Shown here one piece after another: positions 1 through 13,400 of a stretch of DNA of 64,000 nucleotides. The stretch comes from Sclerodactyla briareus. Taxonomy: Eukaryota > Echinodermata > Holothuroidea > Dendrochirotida > Sclerodactylidae. A program made the translations under genes and the position numbers. The notes beneath the pieces are model-generated. The model did not search any database, was not told the DNA's origin, and worked only from the letters and a program-made list of their open reading frames with translations. Where the stretch lies: positions 62,001-126,000 of the forward strand of contig JAODTK010004442.1 of the NCBI GenBank assembly GCA_026419785.1, in the 5' to 3' direction. Positions within the stretch are counted from its first letter, which is position 1. Each line of letters begins with the position of its first letter.

Positions 1-179
1 CATGTACTGACCTTGGAGACTGGATTTAGTGGTTATAAGCAACCAATTTACGCTGATGGTCTGAGTGAACCATAATACCTTTGGCTGTCGAATGTGGTGT
101 CTTGGAACCCATCTATCCAATCCCCATCCGGGGAAGGTTTATAATGGTAAGAGCAGAGCCAGCTGGTACCGACAAAAGT

Positions 180-658
180 ATATCATCCCATCACAATTTA
201 CTCAAATCATCTGCTGCGCAGAGTAGGTTTGACATAGTTCAGGATACTCATACAGGAGGTCCCGCCAGGCTCTTTCAGCCAGTCTACAGTCCAGATATCT
301 TGCAACACAGTGCTCAGCCCGCCAGGTCCTCCTCCAGCCTTCCTTGAAGGATCTCGCCCAGCGAATGGCATATAACAGCTCCCTTCTAAATGCAGCCATC
401 ACTAAGCTGAACATGCTCATACCATACCTTACCTCAAGCCCACATAGCCTCCCAATGAGGCAGTCATCTCTGCAGCCTTCTGCTATCTCAGGACTGGAGG
501 GCTCAGCATTCACTGGCGTACAGCATAGTGATCCAAATAAAAGCGGAAAGACAAAGAATGGTATGAGTGGCGGAAGAAGGAAAAGTGGTAACAGTGACAC
601 GTTACAAACTAATATTCCAGGTTGGAATTCTAGCAATCACCCAGACGACTTCCCCTAG
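180..658 (+). CDS. Unrecognised open region upstream of CUL2 exon A
   Basis: From about 234 to 658 one frame is open. It contains SASLQSRYLATQCSARQVLL, then KDLAQRMAYNSSLLNAAITK, then LNMLIPYLTSS and a Ser/Lys/Gly-rich end. The middle part looks helical. The opposite strand is also open over 202-636, so coding is uncertain. No family is recognised. The last codons run into the dispersed repeat that starts near 600, so if real the frame is fused to repeat sequence. It lies where a CUL2 intron is expected. Confidence 0.25.
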
Positions 659-1030
659 GTGACTGTACGTCAGTTGCGATGGCGGGTTTCTGGGTCTTCA
701 CTTCAGGGTTCCGCTGTGATGTGTGATGATCAGACATTGACGGGTGGGTTCGGGTTTGTACATGATATTGCAATACGCTCCGTTTGTTGGCTGTGGAGCA
801 GTCACGTGTGTGAACTCCAGTTTCCGTCCTTGAGGTTCTGAGAAGGTGGTCGTATCTGGATGTTCACTGATAGTCCTCCGGGTTGACAGGTTAGATTGGT
901 TACACACCTGCTGTAATTTCTAGCACTCGTCCAGAAGAGAAGGCGAGCCAGTGATAATCTCGATTAGTATGGCCAGGGTTCTTAGAGTAAGCCTTGATTG
1001 GCTTCCTGAGCCTGTAGAATTCAAATCAAC
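600..1030. repeat. Dispersed repeat, copy 1
   Basis: Landmarks ATTCTAGCAATCACCCAGAC, TTGCGATGGCGGGTTTCTGG, GTTCACTGATAGTC and TTGGCTTCCTGAGCCTGTAG recur in the same order and orientation at 29030-29490. The family is not recognised. It lies directly upstream of CUL2 exon A. Confidence 0.65.
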
Positions 1031-1343
1031 TCAAAAGGGGGTATTTAATATAATATGAATTATATAGATAAGGACACCTCGTCTGTTTCTAGGGAGCGGA
1101 GCCCCACAGTGGTAGTATTGGACAAACTTTACCTAATATCACCCTGATTATTTTTAGGAGTGGGGGATCCCTCCCCCCCCCCCCCAAAGAAATGAGGAGG
1201 TTATACATAAATTCTCATATTAAAGTGATGCGTATCATAACCCTATTTCTGTAGGTGTTTCAGATTATTTACTATAATGAGGTTTGTCTTGCCTGTCATG
1301 CAATGTTTTGATGTAATATGATGATTCCTCCTTTTTCCTCTAG

Positions 1344-1407
1344 TTCGAAGGATTTATAAAGACAGCTTCCAGGAAGGAGCGTAACATGGTTCATCATTTA
1401 GCTACAG
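1344..1407 (+). CDS. CUL2: CUL2 exon A: cullin-homology region
   Basis: The acceptor is a pyrimidine tract ending CCTCTAG at 1343, and the donor is ACAG|GTCAGA at 1408. Read with one or two frame corrections, the exon gives a peptide of the type FE-FYKDSFQ-GR--TW-HHLATG. This matches the stretch [20 protein letters not shown] of animal cullin-2, just before the winged-helix part. The exon is only 64 bp and contains about three apparent indels, so alone it would be weak. Its position directly upstream of the clear cullin exon at 2552 supports it. Confidence 0.7.
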
Positions 1408-4400
1408 GTCAGATCCCAAGGGCAGAGGGTGGAGTGTGTTGAGCTGCGGGCCTGGGTCTTGACATCTCAATACCAACATTGTACCAATGCCTGTTTACGT
1501 GTTTCAAAGTACATATGTACTTTCAACCAGATACACTACGTACGGAACTGTACGCGAACTTTGCCATTTTGAAAAGGAAAATACAACAAAATAGTCTCAG
1601 TGCATCAGTTATATCAATATCTAGGATTTATTATTTTTTAGTTGAAGAATACAGCTTCTTGGAGTAGAAGATATGGCATTTCAAGAAATTGTAGGAATAT
1701 TACCAGGTATTGAGCGATGCCATGATTTCATAGGTGTTTGAGGGATTGCGGTCGCTCCTGATTCATTTGTTTTCAGTGTATGTTGTGTTCAGACGGGAAC
1801 CAATCAGCTCCTCATCAAACACGGTGTAGGGGTGGCCAACTTCTCATCTCTGTTGTCCCTTTGCAAGAGCTAAATAAGGATTTCGATATTCTGGCATCAT
1901 GGTGTGTGTGAGAGTCCTATTAATATCAGAAACACCCATAAAGCTCTTGGGAGTGTGTCAAGTAATTCTATTCCAATGGGAAGAGTTGCAATAGCACTGA
2001 GATATTAATATGTTATTATTAAGTGAGGACACACCGGGCGCTCTAGTGTGGCTTGGCTTCTTAGAAACTCTGACTGGGAGCCACAAGGTTTCATTCTGGG
2101 GTTGGGATAGTCTCTGTATCTTATGGGTCAGTGTCACAGTGATGGCCCAAAGCTTGCCCCCAAACAGTCGCACAAATCAGTAACATTGTAATACTTGACT
2201 TATTAAAAATTGGAGAATCATTAGGACAAGACCTACGGGGCCACATCCGGTCTAGACAAACTGTGGGGCACATTGTGATACATTGTGATAAATTCAACTT
2301 TCAAGTCGGTGACAAATCGTGGCAATGTTTGACATTGCAAGGTTCGGTGACTCCAGCGCGTGTAGGCAATAGTTCTGCGACTTCCATACTAATTATTTGA
2401 CAAATTGATAGTTTTAGTCACAAATCGTACTGACTGCTGATATTTGTTGTTGAGAGATAGCAGCTTCACACTAAAATCCCAATTTGAGCAAAGAGATATT
2501 AAAGGTCATACCTCACTTTCTAAACACTTTCGTCTGCACACTACACCACAGTGAACTGAAGCTCTCCCATTTGAGAATCTCGATATCCTAACAGTCAGCA
2601 CCTTCCCGATGGCCGTACTGCTTCTTCAATGCCGTCGACAGCCTCACCCTTAAAGAGATACAGTCGAACACGCAGATCAACGACAAGGACTGCGCCAGAC
2701 GCCAGTCACTTGTGGATGGTAAAACTCCTCGAGCTTACGGCCAGAGGTGAGTTGGCGGTGTCCTCATCCCCACCCCTACCCCCCTACTCCCCCCCCCAAA
2801 CCTACCCCCCCGCTCCCCACCACCCCTACCCACCAATCCACCCCACCCACCCCCCCCCCCCGCCTCTCTGTGCCCCTGCTTGCGCGCCAGTCCCACATCA
2901 CAAGTTATGTATCCAATCTGCTGTGCGAACTTTAAAAAAACTTTGAAACTTAAAAAAATTCAGTGAACCAGGAGAAGTAGGAAGGCGTCGGAACCGCTTG
3001 GTTCCGGTCTTGAAACCATGGGAGAAGTAGGCCGGTATGCGTATAAATGTCACCATACTAGTGCCCATCCGATACCTCCTCCAGATCGGAACTGTTCGAA
3101 TCGAACTAATGATCCTAAGTGATGTGATATGCAGGAGGAGAAAGATGAAAAGAAAGAGATGAATCTAGGGGGTGAACGAGAATAGGATATGTCATTATCA
3201 AGACGTCAGGGGAGGGATATTCCACATTGGGATGCCTTTTTGGCAAATAGTGGGACAATTCTTTATCCATGTGGCAGTGTTTCAGCATGTCATGATGATC
3301 ATGGGTCTGAGTTATTCAGCCTGAACCAGAAAAATAGGATTGTTGCATGCCAAATATCTTGTAGTGTGACTGGTGTTTTTTTGGGTACCAGTGGGGGAGA
3401 GCGGAGGGTTATGTGCGTATATAATAAAATGATTTAAAAATAATAATAGATAGCACCTTTTCTATAGCGCTATTCCAACAAGGCTCTAGCGCGCTTAACA
3501 AAAATAGGATACATAATAGATGCCCAGGTGTTATCCTGTCCCCCTGTCATGAAGCGTGACAAAAGGCCGTTGGTGTAGCCATGTTTCACCGTTGATAGTG
3601 TAAAATGGTCATGACATGGAGTCTAAGGTCAGTGGGGCAACACAACAACTGCACATTCCCTGCTTCTACACAAAAAGAACCCATCACACTAACTTGGGAA
3701 AATGTGTCTGCTCTGAACTGGCGGTTTGTCATCAAAGAGGTGGGTGACAGTTTAAAAATCAGCCATAATTATAACACTTGGGGGGGGATGTTCTCTATCC
3801 CTGGTTGGAGCCCAGACTCGGTTGTGAGCATGCATATTATCATACGAATGGGCATTAGTAGACAGACCACTTAGGCCGACTTGGGATAGCATTCCCCTTC
3901 GCCCTCGATACCAGTGATCTATTTCACTCCCAGAATCATGCTGTATCCACCTTACATGGTACTATCTCATCTCTAGAAACAGCCTTACAAAGTGGGCATA
4001 TTGCCTTCTCGTTCTTTGTTCATGGAAACTTTCCCATATTCAGACTTCAACTCTCGCAATTCTATGACTTCGTGGGTAGACAGGCTCTTAATCAGCCGTG
4101 TGTCTTCCCATGCTTGCAGCAACATGCTGCCCCCTGCAATCACACTAATCCTCTTTATCCAGTTTTATCCCATCAGCTCTCACAACTGATGAAAAGGTTA
4201 TACGTGCCCAGGCCCTCAGTACCAGCACTTCAGCACCTAACATAATCACGTTGTTGGAGGGGTAGCCCCCTCGAGGGCCATCTTAACAGTTTTCTTTTCC
4301 CACGTTGCTTTTGACAACATGCCGGCCCGAGACGCACTATTTCAGTATGTCACTTCAACAGACTGAATCTCCTCTATCAGTGTCACTAGAGTTCAGATGA

Positions 4401-7400
4401 CATACCTGGAAAAGGATGGCAGCGAGATGAATCTTCAGAGCCGTTTTGATGGTTATGTGCTATCTCCACTTCCTCGAACCCCCACATTCTCGGTGACGCT
4501 ATGTATGACACTCCTGTGTTGAGTGCCTGTGACATTCTGATACAACTATCTACTCGAGGCTGAAGTGAAACGGGTACAGGATGGATGGTCTAGTTGTGGG
4601 CAGTATTATTGATAGTGCCATCGACTCTATATACCATATCTTTAGATCATACAACCCCAAAATGAGGGTTCCAAATGAGTCATCTACGATTCCCCTGATG
4701 GTTAATCATGAAGCAGAGGCACATTGTCTGAACGATCAAGAAGCCGGTACCTCTAGAATAGAACGGATGGTCAGTCAGTATTCCCATCGACTGATGTAAA
4801 TATGCGGGGCCACAGAATATTGAGGTCAAAGCCATCATGGCGTTTTAAATTTGACCATTGTTAAACCGTCAAGGGCTTCTCTCCTACAGAAAGGTTTTGA
4901 GGATCATGGAAGTTAATATACAGTACATCTCAGTGACTAATGGTTGTTATAGGGAAAATTAGAGATTATTTCCAGTATTCAACTTACCCCATATTGGACC
5001 CTTCACCCCACCCCCGCCTTATTGAATCTGGCATAACCAAAGTCCGGGTTGCCTAGAAAGGTCCATTCATGGTCAATTTTGGTAGTCATGCCTCAACCTA
5101 CACTGATGTTTGCGGCACTTCCATACACATGCGAAAAGTGGCTCAAATGTTCACGCAATCTGATGGATGTCATTTGAAGAAATTTGAAAAGTAACCTCCA
5201 CATCACATGTTAACACCAGTATAACTCAGTGGTGACTACTGTGCTAGTGGCACTATCGATCAGAGCCAAATGGTGTTACGAAAGTATATTGTATAGAACA
5301 GAAAGATTTAGTTTCTGGAATGGAGGTATTTATTTTTGGAAATGTTGGAAATCACGTTTGATATACTTCCCCCCCCCCCAAAGTGTGGACAAAAAGCTTG
5401 CTCCAGACATTTTTTAGTGGTGCTGATATCACGATTGCATATTCCTCCTTGTCTCCGATTTGGCCAACATGAAACTTCAGGGACAGTACAGCTGCTGGAA
5501 GCACTGGAGTATAAATATTAACGTGAAACCCTCGGCGTCCTATCCCATAACCGGATAACTCTCCACTTTTCCCCAGCCACCATTTGTGTGTGCAATGGCG
5601 CGGCCGGTGAGATTGATATCTTAGTTCTGTTGCATTCCATTTGTTTGACAAATGTAGTGACGTTTCTTTTTCTTAGGCATCAAGTCCAATAGGTTTTTAT
5701 CACTTGGCGAGGCTTTATTTGGAGTGAGGCATCAGGGTCTACTGTTCAGACAGGGGGTGGATTTCCAAGTAGCAATATGGATTTCAGAATAGATTTGTCA
5801 AAAATATGCAGACGTTTTTCCCTAACACCTCGCGAGAATGAAAAGATTTTGCCATCATGCTTGCAGAGTGACTTGAAACCTTATACCTACAATTCACTTT
5901 ACGATGACGTGTAGATTTGTGGTATGTCAAATCACGTCTGATCTGCATTTTTTCATGCAAAAATTCTGTTTTTAGTTTGGTGGAACTCAACATAATTTTG
6001 GTCCCTGAAGCACATGATGTATACAAATTTCTAAAAAAGGTTGATTTCCTTGAAATCCTTGGTCCTGAGATATTCAAAGTTCGAGGTAGGAATCGCTGAT
6101 ATTCATTAGATTTTCATTTGGGACAGTTAGGGCTGGAATCTATAGCCACCTAAAAAATACTTCCAGAGTCTGCTGATATTATCTGTTATCCACCAACTTT
6201 CTTCCGATCTCTGGATGAAATAAGGACGAGTTCAATGACTAAATACTTAACAGACCACACTGAAAAATGCAAGACTAACCGATGGCCATATTGAAAATTA
6301 GGGAATGGTCCACTGGAAGTCCAGTAAGGTGTTTTTAATTCTGCAATTTTCATCTCATTTCTATGAAAGTACACTAATTTGGTAAAAAAAAAGACATGCC
6401 ATCATCATCCATTGAATTTGACCTGGTCACTGTTAGGGCCATTCACAGGTAGCCCCCTTAGAGGCTGTCTCCACCTTCAAAACATGCTTTTTAATTCTGC
6501 TGTTAGTACCTGCTTACTGGCAATTCGACTTGCTTCCACCTCTTAAGATCGCATGTGGGATTGTTGAAGATTGAACATGAGTCAACTCCGATTTTGAATC
6601 ACCTGTTGTGCTTCTCCCATGACTACTGATTTCGCTCGATTTTCAAAGAATTTTTCCTATATGCACTGAAGGCTTTTCTCGCGATCTCCAGGGTAACATT
6701 GTCCTGATACGTCGTGGCTGCTGAACTCAACTAAGCAACAAGAGGAACAAAATTCAAGACTCAGTGCTGCAATACGAAGAGACCCACCGTTTGTATGCTG
6801 TTATGATTTCTCCCCTGAGGAAGGTGGTACTCCTGGGTGGTGTTCTCCGCTGACCTATTGTCCCTAGTTTATTAGTTATCAGCTTTGGAATACTCCAAGA
6901 AATCATCGATGATATTGAAAATTAATGCCATCGTTCAATACCTATATACAAGAAGTCAGTAAAAATGCGCATCCAAATCATTTCTATTTCACGAGAAAAA
7001 TGGTGGTCAGTCCACAAATTTTCGAATTTTTGGCCGTAACGATTGTATTTGTTTCGCCATAGGACCTATCCACGGATTTTTTCAATTGTAGTTTTTGGCT
7101 TGCCTGAATGAAATCAGGAAGAGACTTAGTGGTCACTATGATGTGTGTGTGGGGTGTGTGTGGTATGTCACACTTCTCTTGAGCAGGATTGCTCACAAAA
7201 CGTGAGGCCGATTGTGACAAAAGTTTGTGTGTAGCACCGGGGTTAGTGTACACGATATGAATTAGAATTTTGGGCAGCAAAGTTAATAATTAGAGCGTGG
7301 GTTAGAGGTGGTAGCCTAATTGGTTAAGGAGTCGAGCTCGTACCCAGTGGTTGTGGGTTCGAGTCCCACGTTGCTACCTCGAGCCAAGGGTGCTTTATCT

Positions 7401-10400
7401 CGATGCTTCACTCCACCAGGTGAAATGGGTACCCTGTGGAAGTAATAAATTATATAGCGTGAGCTATATTGGCTGCACCTATGGAAATCCTCAGGGGACA
7501 CGATGAGTGGGCTAACGTTTAGTGTGCCAGGTGCACAGCAATTTTAAGGTTGTGCCCTATATAGTGGGCGTGAAAAGTTACCAATAAGCAGGGGTAATGA
7601 TTGTGAGCGTTTTGAGACGTGGTTGCCAAATTGAGACGCTATAAAAATCTAAATCATTAAGTTGGGAATTAGCTCATTTTATGTAATTTATTGGTTAAGC
7701 TTGTTAGCAGGGATTACGCGAGAACCGTATGTTGATACAGGGATGTAGTTTGGCATGTATGGACCTGGATGACAGGTAGATGAAATGATTATATTTTCAG
7801 CCGAAAAAATGTAATAGTGGTCAAATTTGCATAATTGATGCGAATTTTTGCAGATTTTGTCAGATTTCACAAACTTGGCTGGATGTTGTCTACCATGGAT
7901 CCCAAGAATTTTAAAAGTAAAGTCCGGGTCACTGGAGGTCATTATGTGTATAATTTGCATATTTTATGCAATTTTTGAAAGTTCGTGGATTTCCACAAAA
8001 TTCGGTAGATGGGATCCACCTCTGATCTTGATCATTTTGAAGTACATCTGGGGTCGAGTAGAGGTCATTGTATGTGCCTAAGTTGCATAAATTTCAATTT
8101 CCAACTTCGTAAGAATGTCGGCCAAACCTCGTTAGGTATGGTTCCGTTAACATCTTCTGGATCTGAATGGTGTTTGATGTTTAGGTATTTGATTGATATC
8201 TCCTGTGGACAATTTTAACTTGGCTGTTATACGCTCATTGTATGTGCCTAATTTGCATAATTGATTTCAATTTCCAACTTGGGTAGAATTTCGCCAAACT
8301 CAGTAGATCTGGTCCTTTATCATGTTTCCTAATCTGATTGTGTTGATTTTCAGATTGAATTCCATATATAATATAATAGCTTCTGTAGAATAACCATGAG
8401 ACGAAGAACAAGGCAAACTAGAAACTGTCAGGCGGACAACGCCAGAACTATATATCCCCGCATCTCTCATCAAGAATTTGGTGAACATGAAACCGGACAA
8501 TATTCGTGGAAAGAGACATTTATAGACTTGTAAGCGACACGTGTCAGGTAAATGGGTCCATGCTATAATGCCCTTGTTTTAATTGTATGAGGCACACCCT
8601 ACAGCCCCGGACAAGGTGCGTCTTAAATCAGCACATTTTCAAGATTCCGACCTTAACCACATGACCACCCGACAAGGTCAAATTCAGGTCAGAGGTCACA
8701 CACATGCAGCCAACAATTATCTCCATGGTGAACCATCCAGCCTTCGCAGATATTCAATCCTCCATTAAGCCAGAAAACAGTTTTTGACCCCTAAGTGACC
8801 TCGAATGACCTTTAATGATATGACATTGTTTTAATGAATCTTGTTACTCTCCATGTGAATACAACCCTCCTAGGAGCATTTTGTCATTCTGATGAACACA
8901 CCCGTGCTATTTGCCAAAAAGTACTAAACTCAGTTTTTGACCCCTAAGTGACCTCGAATGAACTTTAATGATAGACAGTTTTTATGAAAATGTTACTCTC
9001 CATGTGGAATACTCCACTCCTAGGAAGCATTTTGCATTCCTGATTAACACACGCCAGTGCTATTGTCAAAAAGTAATAAAATCAGTTTTGCCCTAAGTGA
9101 CCTTTAATGACCTCAATGACAGGCGGTTTTTATGAAAACTTGGTAACTCCATGTGATGGATCCACTCCTAGTCGCATATTGCATTCCAATCAGGCCTCGA
9201 ATTAAAAGTTTGGAAGGCAGGCAATTTTCTTTCTGAGGGCGATGCAAAAATTGCCGCGGTTTACATTCAAAATGGCAGGCACCAAGGCAATTTAGAAGCA
9301 ATTTTAAGGGCAGCCAAGGCAATCTGAAAAAAAAGACAAGCAAGAGGCCAATTTGAAAATTACCAAAAATGTTTTATTGTGCCGTGTACTCTCTCTTCAT
9401 ACTAGTAACGTTATAAGCGCGCTTCCATTTATTCTTATCGGTCGTTCAACCGCCTCGATTGACATGATTTTTCAACTCGTAATTAATTTCTCCTAGATAC
9501 TCAACTGAGATCGTTTTTTTTAGATTTTCCATGAAAAAACAAATGTAGCTTTCTGCAATATAATTCATTCACGCTGTATCAATGTAGGACGATTGATATA
9601 TTGCAATTTATACATGGTTGGGGGGGGGATGTGAAAAGTTTGTCGGCTGAGAAGGAACTCGCGAGCAACTAAAATCATAACCGTATCCCCTCAAAAGCCC
9701 ACAACACACATACGACCAGCCGAACATCGCGAGCGCTGTTCCTGCTGCTGCCGCAACCGGTTCGAACAAAGTTCAACAACCATGTGCGAAGCACGGCAAT
9801 GCATATAGCTAGCAGTAATGAGCTCAGAAGTGAAGTACCATTATGTGACTTACGTAGGCGCGCGGTGCATCCGTACTGCCGTTTTAATTATTATGTAAGG
9901 TGTGGGCAGCGCGGGGGGCCAGGCGGGGGCAACGTTAATTATACACTTTATGTATATGATTCCACGTACCAATTCCTACGCCAGAAATGTAGTACATGAT
10001 GGTTGAAGGATAATCGGATTAATGTGGATGCGGAGTAAGTTCGATAGGCCATGCGATGAATTGTACAGTTACGGTGCGGTTAATATAATAGCTCCAGGGG
10101 TTGGGTAGTCAGTCAAGTTTTTACTTTACTACGCAATAGTTTTTTGAACGCGTACCATTGGACATACACGGATATACGGACGTATGGGCAAAACAATACA
10201 ATGACTGAAAGGACTAATCCAATGCCGAATTGAGTAAAAAGGAATGCGGAATTCTGATACTTTTACATGTAATGGGCCTGATGACTCAATGGAAACAAGT
10301 TACGGACAGTTGCTGTAGGGTATTATCGCTAGTTGTGAGAGGGGGAGGGCACGCGGCAATGAGCACTTAGGGCACGGCAGTCACTGCCGTCGGTGAAAGC

Positions 10401-13400
10401 TTGACATGTGAGGGCCTCACGGCAAATTGGCAGGGCACCGACGGCGAGCCGTCGGTGCCGCGGTTATTCGAGGCATGTATTCCAATTAACATGACCAATG
10501 TTATTGCGGAAAGTAGAAAATTAATCGTTGACCCCTTGTAACTACAGGGGGTCAAAGTGTAAGGAAGTGTCCGCGTCGAAGCGGGTAGTTGTTTTCTCCT
10601 CCATAAAGCACACAACTCTATCACATACCAAAATAACCAGTTTCTTACTATTTTTTGGCCCATAACTCCTTAAATAACACATTTATCCAAGAATTCGACT
10701 CTTTAACCACATGGAACCACCCGACAGAGGTCAAATTCAGGTCAGAGGTCACACAAATGGCAGGTCAACAATTATATCACTTGTGAACCATCCAGCCTTG
10801 CCGATATTCAATTCTCTCTCAGTTATAGCCAAAAAACAGTTTTTGACCCTTAAGTGACCCCAAATGACCTCATGATATTCACAGTTTTTTACTGAATCTT
10901 GTTACTCTCCATGTGCTCCATCCACCCCAGGAGCATTTCATTCTGATGACACACCCAGTGCTATTGCCGAAAAAGCTACTCTAGAATCAGTTTTTTGACC
11001 CCCAATGACCTTCAATGACCTTCAATGACAATGGGCGTTTTTAAGGACAATTGTTTACACTCCATGTGATGCATCCACTCCTAGGATCATATTTGCAGTC
11101 CAATGAACCTGTCCTAATGTTATTATACGAAAAAAGTATTAAACTCCTCTTTGACTGATCAGGACAACTAATATGCAAAAATTAGTCCCACAAAATTTAA
11201 CCCCAGTGACCTTGATTGCTATTAAATAATTTTTATCAGGACTGGTAGTAGCGGGTCCTATTCACAAAGTTTCGTCAAAATCCTAAAAAGTTTGAGAAAA
11301 TAATTGCATTAATTATTCTAATTATGCTACGAATATGTAAATTAAACACCATAATGACCTTCATGATTTCAACGCAATTGCATTATTTATCGGGACTGTT
11401 CAAAGGTCCTACTACTTCACCAACGTTTCGTGAGAATCCCACGAAGTTTAAATTTGCCTAATTGCTTGGGCCAACTATTATGCGTATTAGTCCATGCAGA
11501 TGACCTCGCAGTGACTCGGCCACTTTAGGAAAATTCATCGGCAATGATAGTTTGCCCTATTCACCAAGTTTCATGAAATCCAATGAAGTTTGAAATATCA
11601 CTTACATTATTCTATAATTAGGCTACTGGCCAAAAGAAATGCAAACTGACCTCGGATGAAACTGAAATTGTCGGCCATGGTTTTTCATTTGGCTCCAACA
11701 ACTACCCCACAACCACGTTTCGTGTAATCGCACGAACTTGAAATTCTGCGAAAACCTGCAAAATCGAGGGCTACAAAATACGATAATCCCATTTCGAACT
11801 TACGAGATTTTAACAAAAAACTCATATACGACATGTGTACCAATTTTGGGTCAAGCGGATAAATTGTTAAAGACTGAGAGCGCTAATGCCTAAAGTTTCC
11901 GGCGGCGTCGGCAGGCACCGGCCAAAACTATAATATCCCACGAACACGTACAGTGTTGGGGGGATATACTTACGGGACTTTTGTATTAAGAGTAAAAGTA
12001 TTGTCAGTTTTTTAGGATTTTTTTATGTGTTATACAACATGTAAATATGTGATGTTCATTTGACATGACAATTGGTCCTGCATGAACTATTTGGTTGTTT
12101 TGGGTGGTAGTGAATAATAAAACCACTGAGTGCGCGGGGGCAACCAGGCGAACACTTTTTGGCGATCACTTTTATATCAATCAATGCAATATATACACAG
12201 TATGGGTAGCTATGGGTGGCTGGAGAGGTGGACATGGAATAAAGACTGAATGGACCTTAAAAAAGGGACTTGGGCAGGCAAGATCATCGGTACTACCTAC
12301 AAAGAGTCTTTTACTACGAGGGGCGGTAACAGAAACCATTGGTCTCAACTACCCTTATACAACATTCCAATGGGCAAAGTTAATTGTGAGTGTTTTATTT
12401 AAAATTTAAAATTAATCAAACAACAATGATATGAAATTCCTAGTGCAACGATATTTACGTACATGTGCTACAAAATCTGACCAATTTTCCTATGTATTCT
12501 ATGTTTTTTATTTTGGAAAACTGACATGTTTAAAGCCACGTTTCATGCACCGGGCGGCAGACGGGGCGGGCGGGCGCGGACACGCAGACAACGCGAGTGA
12601 CCCGTTTCCATACACGCAGGCGGGCGGGCGTTTCCTCGAAATCACGCAGCCTATGTGTATATATGCGCTATATAAAGAAACCGTGTACCTACTATTATTA
12701 TTGCTATTTTTGTTATATATTGTTATTATTATTATTATTCATCAAACACAGGACGCATAGGCCTACTATTGTTTAGACCCAAACACCGGTGTTTAGTTTC
12801 TTAGAACAATTGTTCTAAATGTCAACAATCGATAGCACTAAAACGACACAAACTTCACAATTGCCAGGTTTTTGGAGATTTAATTATCATAATTTATGCA
12901 TATTAGATACATTATTTGATCTTCAGTGACCTCAAATCTTTGTTAAAAAGGTGTCCGCCATTAAAAGGGAGAGAACTTGTATAAGATCTCATTACGAGTG
13001 TTGAAACAGTTAGGTGTGTTGCTTGGAACATGATTTGAACATAACATTGTTCTCTACTCTGCACTATCGGGCTACCAGCCAGTAAGATTGCAGGGAAATC
13101 CCCGGAAATTGATTACGAATACCACGTGGGCACGCAGGCGTGCATGGAAACGATTCTTCCCAAACGCCCGCCCGCCCGCCCGCCCGCCGCGTGCATGGAT
13201 CGCTCCATTGAAAATAACGGTGAGCGATTTTAGACGCCCGCCCGGGGCTTGCGGAGGGCGGTCGTTTGGAAGACATCGTTTCCATGCACGCGGGCGGGCG
13301 GGTGTTTTCCCGAGTCATGCACCTCTTCTCACTTTTATTGTGTATATGCACTATAAGACATAAGACCTATCATCGTTTAAACATGGTAATATGTGTTCAT

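Noticed and set aside
202-636. 144-residue minus-strand frame with a hydrophobic stretch and Trp/Arg-rich end
   Set aside because: It overlaps a plus-strand frame of better composition and has no family match. Both may be chance.
7305-7380. A functional tRNA gene
   Set aside because: A and B boxes are present, but the head does not fold into a regular cloverleaf with conserved arms and is followed by a SINE body. The same holds at 25971, 14934 and 39600.
8583-9190. CRISPR-like repeat array
   Set aside because: Units are adjacent, degenerate and 110-155 bp long without regular short repeats and unique spacers, and the DNA is animal.
10690-11968. Helitron, on the basis of the terminal hairpin
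   Set aside because: No 5'-TC start or CTRR 3' end just after the hairpin could be fixed in the three copies, and no Rep/helicase sequence was seen.
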